Below, piece after piece: positions 6,309 to 7,801 of a DNA stretch of 7,801 nucleotides. This stretch comes from Cyanobacteria bacterium UBA9579 (lineage in GTDB: Bacteria > Cyanobacteriota > Vampirovibrionia > Gastranaerophilales > UBA9579). The notes beneath the pieces were generated by a model, which made no database searches, was not told the origin of the DNA, and saw only the letters and a list, made by a program, of their open reading frames with translations. Position 1 is the stretch's first letter, and each line of letters begins with the position of its first letter. The DNA is taken from positions 1,074 through 8,874 of the forward strand of contig DNSU01000056.1 of the NCBI GenBank assembly GCA_003499585.1, in the 5' to 3' direction. Made by a program: the position numbers and the translations under genes.

Positions 6309-7277
6309 ATGGATAACATACTTGAAATAAAAAATTTAAATATTGGTTTTAAGCTTGAGGATGAGTTTGCCAGGGCTATTCATGGGGTAAATTTATCCCT
6401 TGAAAAAGGTAAATCTTTGGGAGTTGTTGGTGAATCAGGCTGCGGTAAGTCTGTCACGGCTACTTCTATAATGAGGCTTTTACCCTCTAATGCTGTTGTA
6501 GAATCAGGAGAGATTGTTTATAATGGGCAAAATCTCTTAAAATACACTGAAAAAGAAATGCAAAAAATCCGTGGAAATAAAATTGTTTTAATTCCGCAGG
6601 ATCCTTTGACTTCTTTAAATCCACTTTATACCATTGGTGATCAGATAGCAGAAGCGATTGAACTTCACCAGAAAGTATCAAAAAAAGAAGCTAGAAGTAT
6701 AGCTATTGAAGCATTAAGACAGGTAAAAATTCCTGAACCTGAAAATAGACTTAATGATTATCCCCACCAGTTTTCCGGCGGCATGAGACAAAGGGTGATT
6801 ATTGCCATGGCTTTAAGCTGCAATCCTGAATTGATTATTGCAGATGAGCCTACAACTGCCCTTGATGTTACAGTGCAGGCGCAAATTTTAAATTTGATTA
6901 AATCTATTCAGGAAAAATATAGTACAACTCTGTTGCTTATTACCCACGATCTTGGAGTTGTGGCAGAGGTTTGTGATAAAGTGGCAGTTATGTATGCAGG
7001 TAGAATTGTCGAATATGCAGATGTAAAAACGATTTTTAGTAATCCTATGCATCCTTATACGAAAGGCTTAGTGGAATCATTGCCTTCTTTTGAATCAAAG
7101 AGATTAAAACCCATAAATGGTCAGCCTCCAAATATTGATGAGAAAATTAGTGGCTGTATGTTCCATCCAAGATGTTCATCAAGAATGGATATTTGTGAAA
7201 ACCTAGAACCGGGCTCCAATTTTATAAGTGATTCTCATGAAGTTTGTTGCCATCTATATACAACAGCTGTAAAATAA
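6309..7277 (+). CDS. dppD: Oligopeptide/dipeptide ABC transporter ATPase, DppD/OppD type
   Basis: This 322-residue cytoplasmic ATPase should power peptide (or nickel-type) import with a partner DppF/OppF ATPase and two permeases. Seen in order: Walker A GESGCGKS (41-48), Q-loop Gln97 in [11 protein letters not shown], signature FSGGMRQR (155-162), Walker B LIIADE (175-180), D-loop TALDVT (183-188) and H-loop His213. The C-terminal oligopeptide-transporter extension carries [15 protein letters not shown] with Cys283, Cys289, Cys296, then Cys313/Cys314. This CX5CX6C...C pattern resembles the one reported to bind an iron-sulfur cluster in DppD proteins. The start ATG has only a weak ribosome-binding site. 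An out-of-frame ATG at 6304 opens an eight-codon frame overlapping the start, and an in-frame stop at 6288-6290 limits upstream extension. No permease, binding protein or second ATPase is in the window. OppD versus DppD cannot be settled here. Confidence 0.93.
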   Translation: MDNILEIKNLNIGFKLEDEFARAIHGVNLSLEKGKSLGVVGESGCGKSVTATSIMRLLPSNAVVESGEIVYNGQNLLKYTEKEMQKIRGNKIVLIPQDPLTSLNPLYTIGDQIAEAIELHQKVSKKEARSIAIEALRQVKIPEPENRLNDYPHQFSGGMRQRVIIAMALSCNPELIIADEPTTALDVTVQAQILNLIKSIQEKYSTTLLLITHDLGVVAEVCDKVAVMYAGRIVEYADVKTIFSNPMHPYTKGLVESLPSFESKRLKPINGQPPNIDEKISGCMFHPRCSSRMDICENLEPGSNFISDSHEVCCHLYTTAVK

Positions 7278-7602
7278 TTTAATTTTTTTTGAAGTCAAAA
7301 TATATTAATGCTATATATATATTATCAATGTTTTTGTGGATGATAGTTTACTGGAATATCCAATATAATCTACAAAATTAAACTGTAGAGTCTGGAAAAT
7401 CTTGGATTTAGATAAAATTTTCTCAATAAAAAAAGATTATTAGTCTGAAAACCTATTTAATAGACTTTCTCCTTTAAATTAAGGAAAAATAAAATAAGTT
7501 TGTAAAAAAAAGTTAAGGTAAATGCTTGATACAAAATTATTTTCATGGTTTCCTGTAGTTTAGAAGCATGTAAAGACGAATTTTAATCATTTTCAAAAAG
7601 TA
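7278..7602. other. AT-rich non-coding stretch between ATPase and tRNA genes
   Basis: I find no convincing gene here. A run of eight T (7283-7290) follows the ATPase stop codon but lacks a GC-rich stem, so it is not a clear intrinsic terminator. A 5-bp dyad AGTCT (7442-7446) / AGACT (7462-7466) and a partial repeat AGTCTG(G)AAAA near 7390 and 7442 are weak. A 13-codon frame at 7522-7563 with a nearby AAGG is too short to call. Confidence 0.6.
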
Positions 7603-7631
7603 TTGACACTAAGTTATGTGCTTACTATGAT
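7603..7631 (+). promoter_or_regulatory. Sigma70-type promoter for the tRNA genes
   Basis: A perfect -35 box TTGACA (7603-7608), a 17-bp spacer, and a -10 box TATGAT (7626-7631, one mismatch from consensus). Transcription should start near 7637-7639, about 14 bases before tRNA-Thr. The match and spacing are close to ideal in a promoter directly ahead of stable RNA genes. Confidence 0.85.
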
Positions 7632-7651
7632 AAGGATTCGCATGCTAATGA

Positions 7652-7723
7652 GCCGATGTAGCTCAACGGTAGAGCAACGGTTTTGTAAACCGTAGGTTGC
7701 GGGTTCGATTCCCATCATCGGCT
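7652..7723 (+). tRNA. tRNA-Thr (anticodon TGT)
   Basis: The cloverleaf folds cleanly. The acceptor GCCGATG pairs with CATCGGC (7716-7722) and the discriminator is T. The D-stem is GCTC/GAGC, the anticodon stem ACGGT/ACCGT encloses loop TTTGTAA, and the anticodon TGT is at 7684-7686. It reads ACA and, by wobble, other ACN codons. The T-loop TTCGATT is standard, but the T-stem GCGGG/CCCAT has a C-A mismatch at pair 50-64 and a G-T wobble at pair 49-65. No CCA is encoded. It is five bases from the next tRNA and shares its promoter. Confidence 0.96.
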
Positions 7724-7728
7724 AATAA

Positions 7729-7801
7729 GGGTAGGTGCCCGAGTGGTTAAAGGGGGCGGACTGTAAATCCGCTGGCTCTGCCTTCGGGGGTTCGAATCCC
7801 T
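7729..7801 (+). tRNA. tRNA-Tyr (anticodon GTA), cut by the window edge
   Basis: The 5' acceptor strand GGGTAGG is followed by T8, G9, and the D-arm with GAGTGG and stem CCC/GGG. The anticodon stem GCGGA/TCCGC holds loop CTGTAAA, with GTA at 7763-7765. The long variable arm (stem GGC/GCC at 7774-7782) is that of a class II tRNA and the T-loop is TTCGAAT. The last T-stem base and the 3' acceptor strand lie beyond the window. Thr-Tyr tRNA pairs often belong to larger tRNA clusters, some next to tuf, so more tRNAs may follow. Confidence 0.95.

Noticed and set aside
7283..7290. T-run after the ATPase gene as an intrinsic terminator
   Set aside because: No GC-rich stem precedes it, so it does not meet the usual form.
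7522..7563. 13-codon frame with an AAGG site ahead of the tRNA promoter
   Set aside because: Too short to distinguish from chance, with no conserved features visible.

Overview
The window reads as a chromosomal segment of an AT-rich bacterium with an ordinary housekeeping gene set. The signal peptide on the M16 peptidase fits either a diderm or a monoderm. A low-GC lineage such as a Vampirovibrionia/Melainabacteria-type or Firmicutes-like organism is possible, but nothing here fixes the taxon.

Layout. Positions 18-4972 hold three minus-strand genes, transcribed right to left: purB (adenylosuccinate lyase), an 868-residue secreted double-domain M16 metallopeptidase, and thrB (homoserine kinase, GTG start). 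The purB stop and the peptidase start abut with no base between them. A 125-bp gap carrying a hairpin-forming repeat separates the peptidase from thrB. Positions 4973-5231 are a repeat-rich gap. It holds a second copy of the same repeat in opposite orientation, a further hairpin element, and an imperfect direct repeat of about 25 bp enclosing both. Next come a minus-strand family-2 glycosyltransferase (5232-6167), a divergent AT-rich spacer, and a plus-strand oligopeptide/dipeptide-type ABC ATPase (6309-7277). After an AT-rich non-coding stretch, a strong sigma70-like promoter (7603-7631) drives tRNA-Thr(TGT) and tRNA-Tyr(GTA); the second is cut by the window edge.

The genes do not form one pathway: purine synthesis, extracytoplasmic proteolysis, threonine synthesis, glycan assembly, peptide import and tRNA supply. 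purB, the peptidase and thrB may share a transcript. The ATPase lacks its permease and binding-protein partners here.

The most interesting signal is the intergenic repeat family. Copies at 999-1066 and 5010-5076 are 85% identical in the core (46 of 54 aligned positions). Their 7-bp terminal stems differ at four base pairs, and every change is compensated on the other side, so pairing is kept. The copy at 5010-5076 and the neighbouring element are each preceded, on the minus strand, by GTAG, a tetranucleotide typical of REP sequences mobilised by RAYT transposases. No new multi-gene system is visible.
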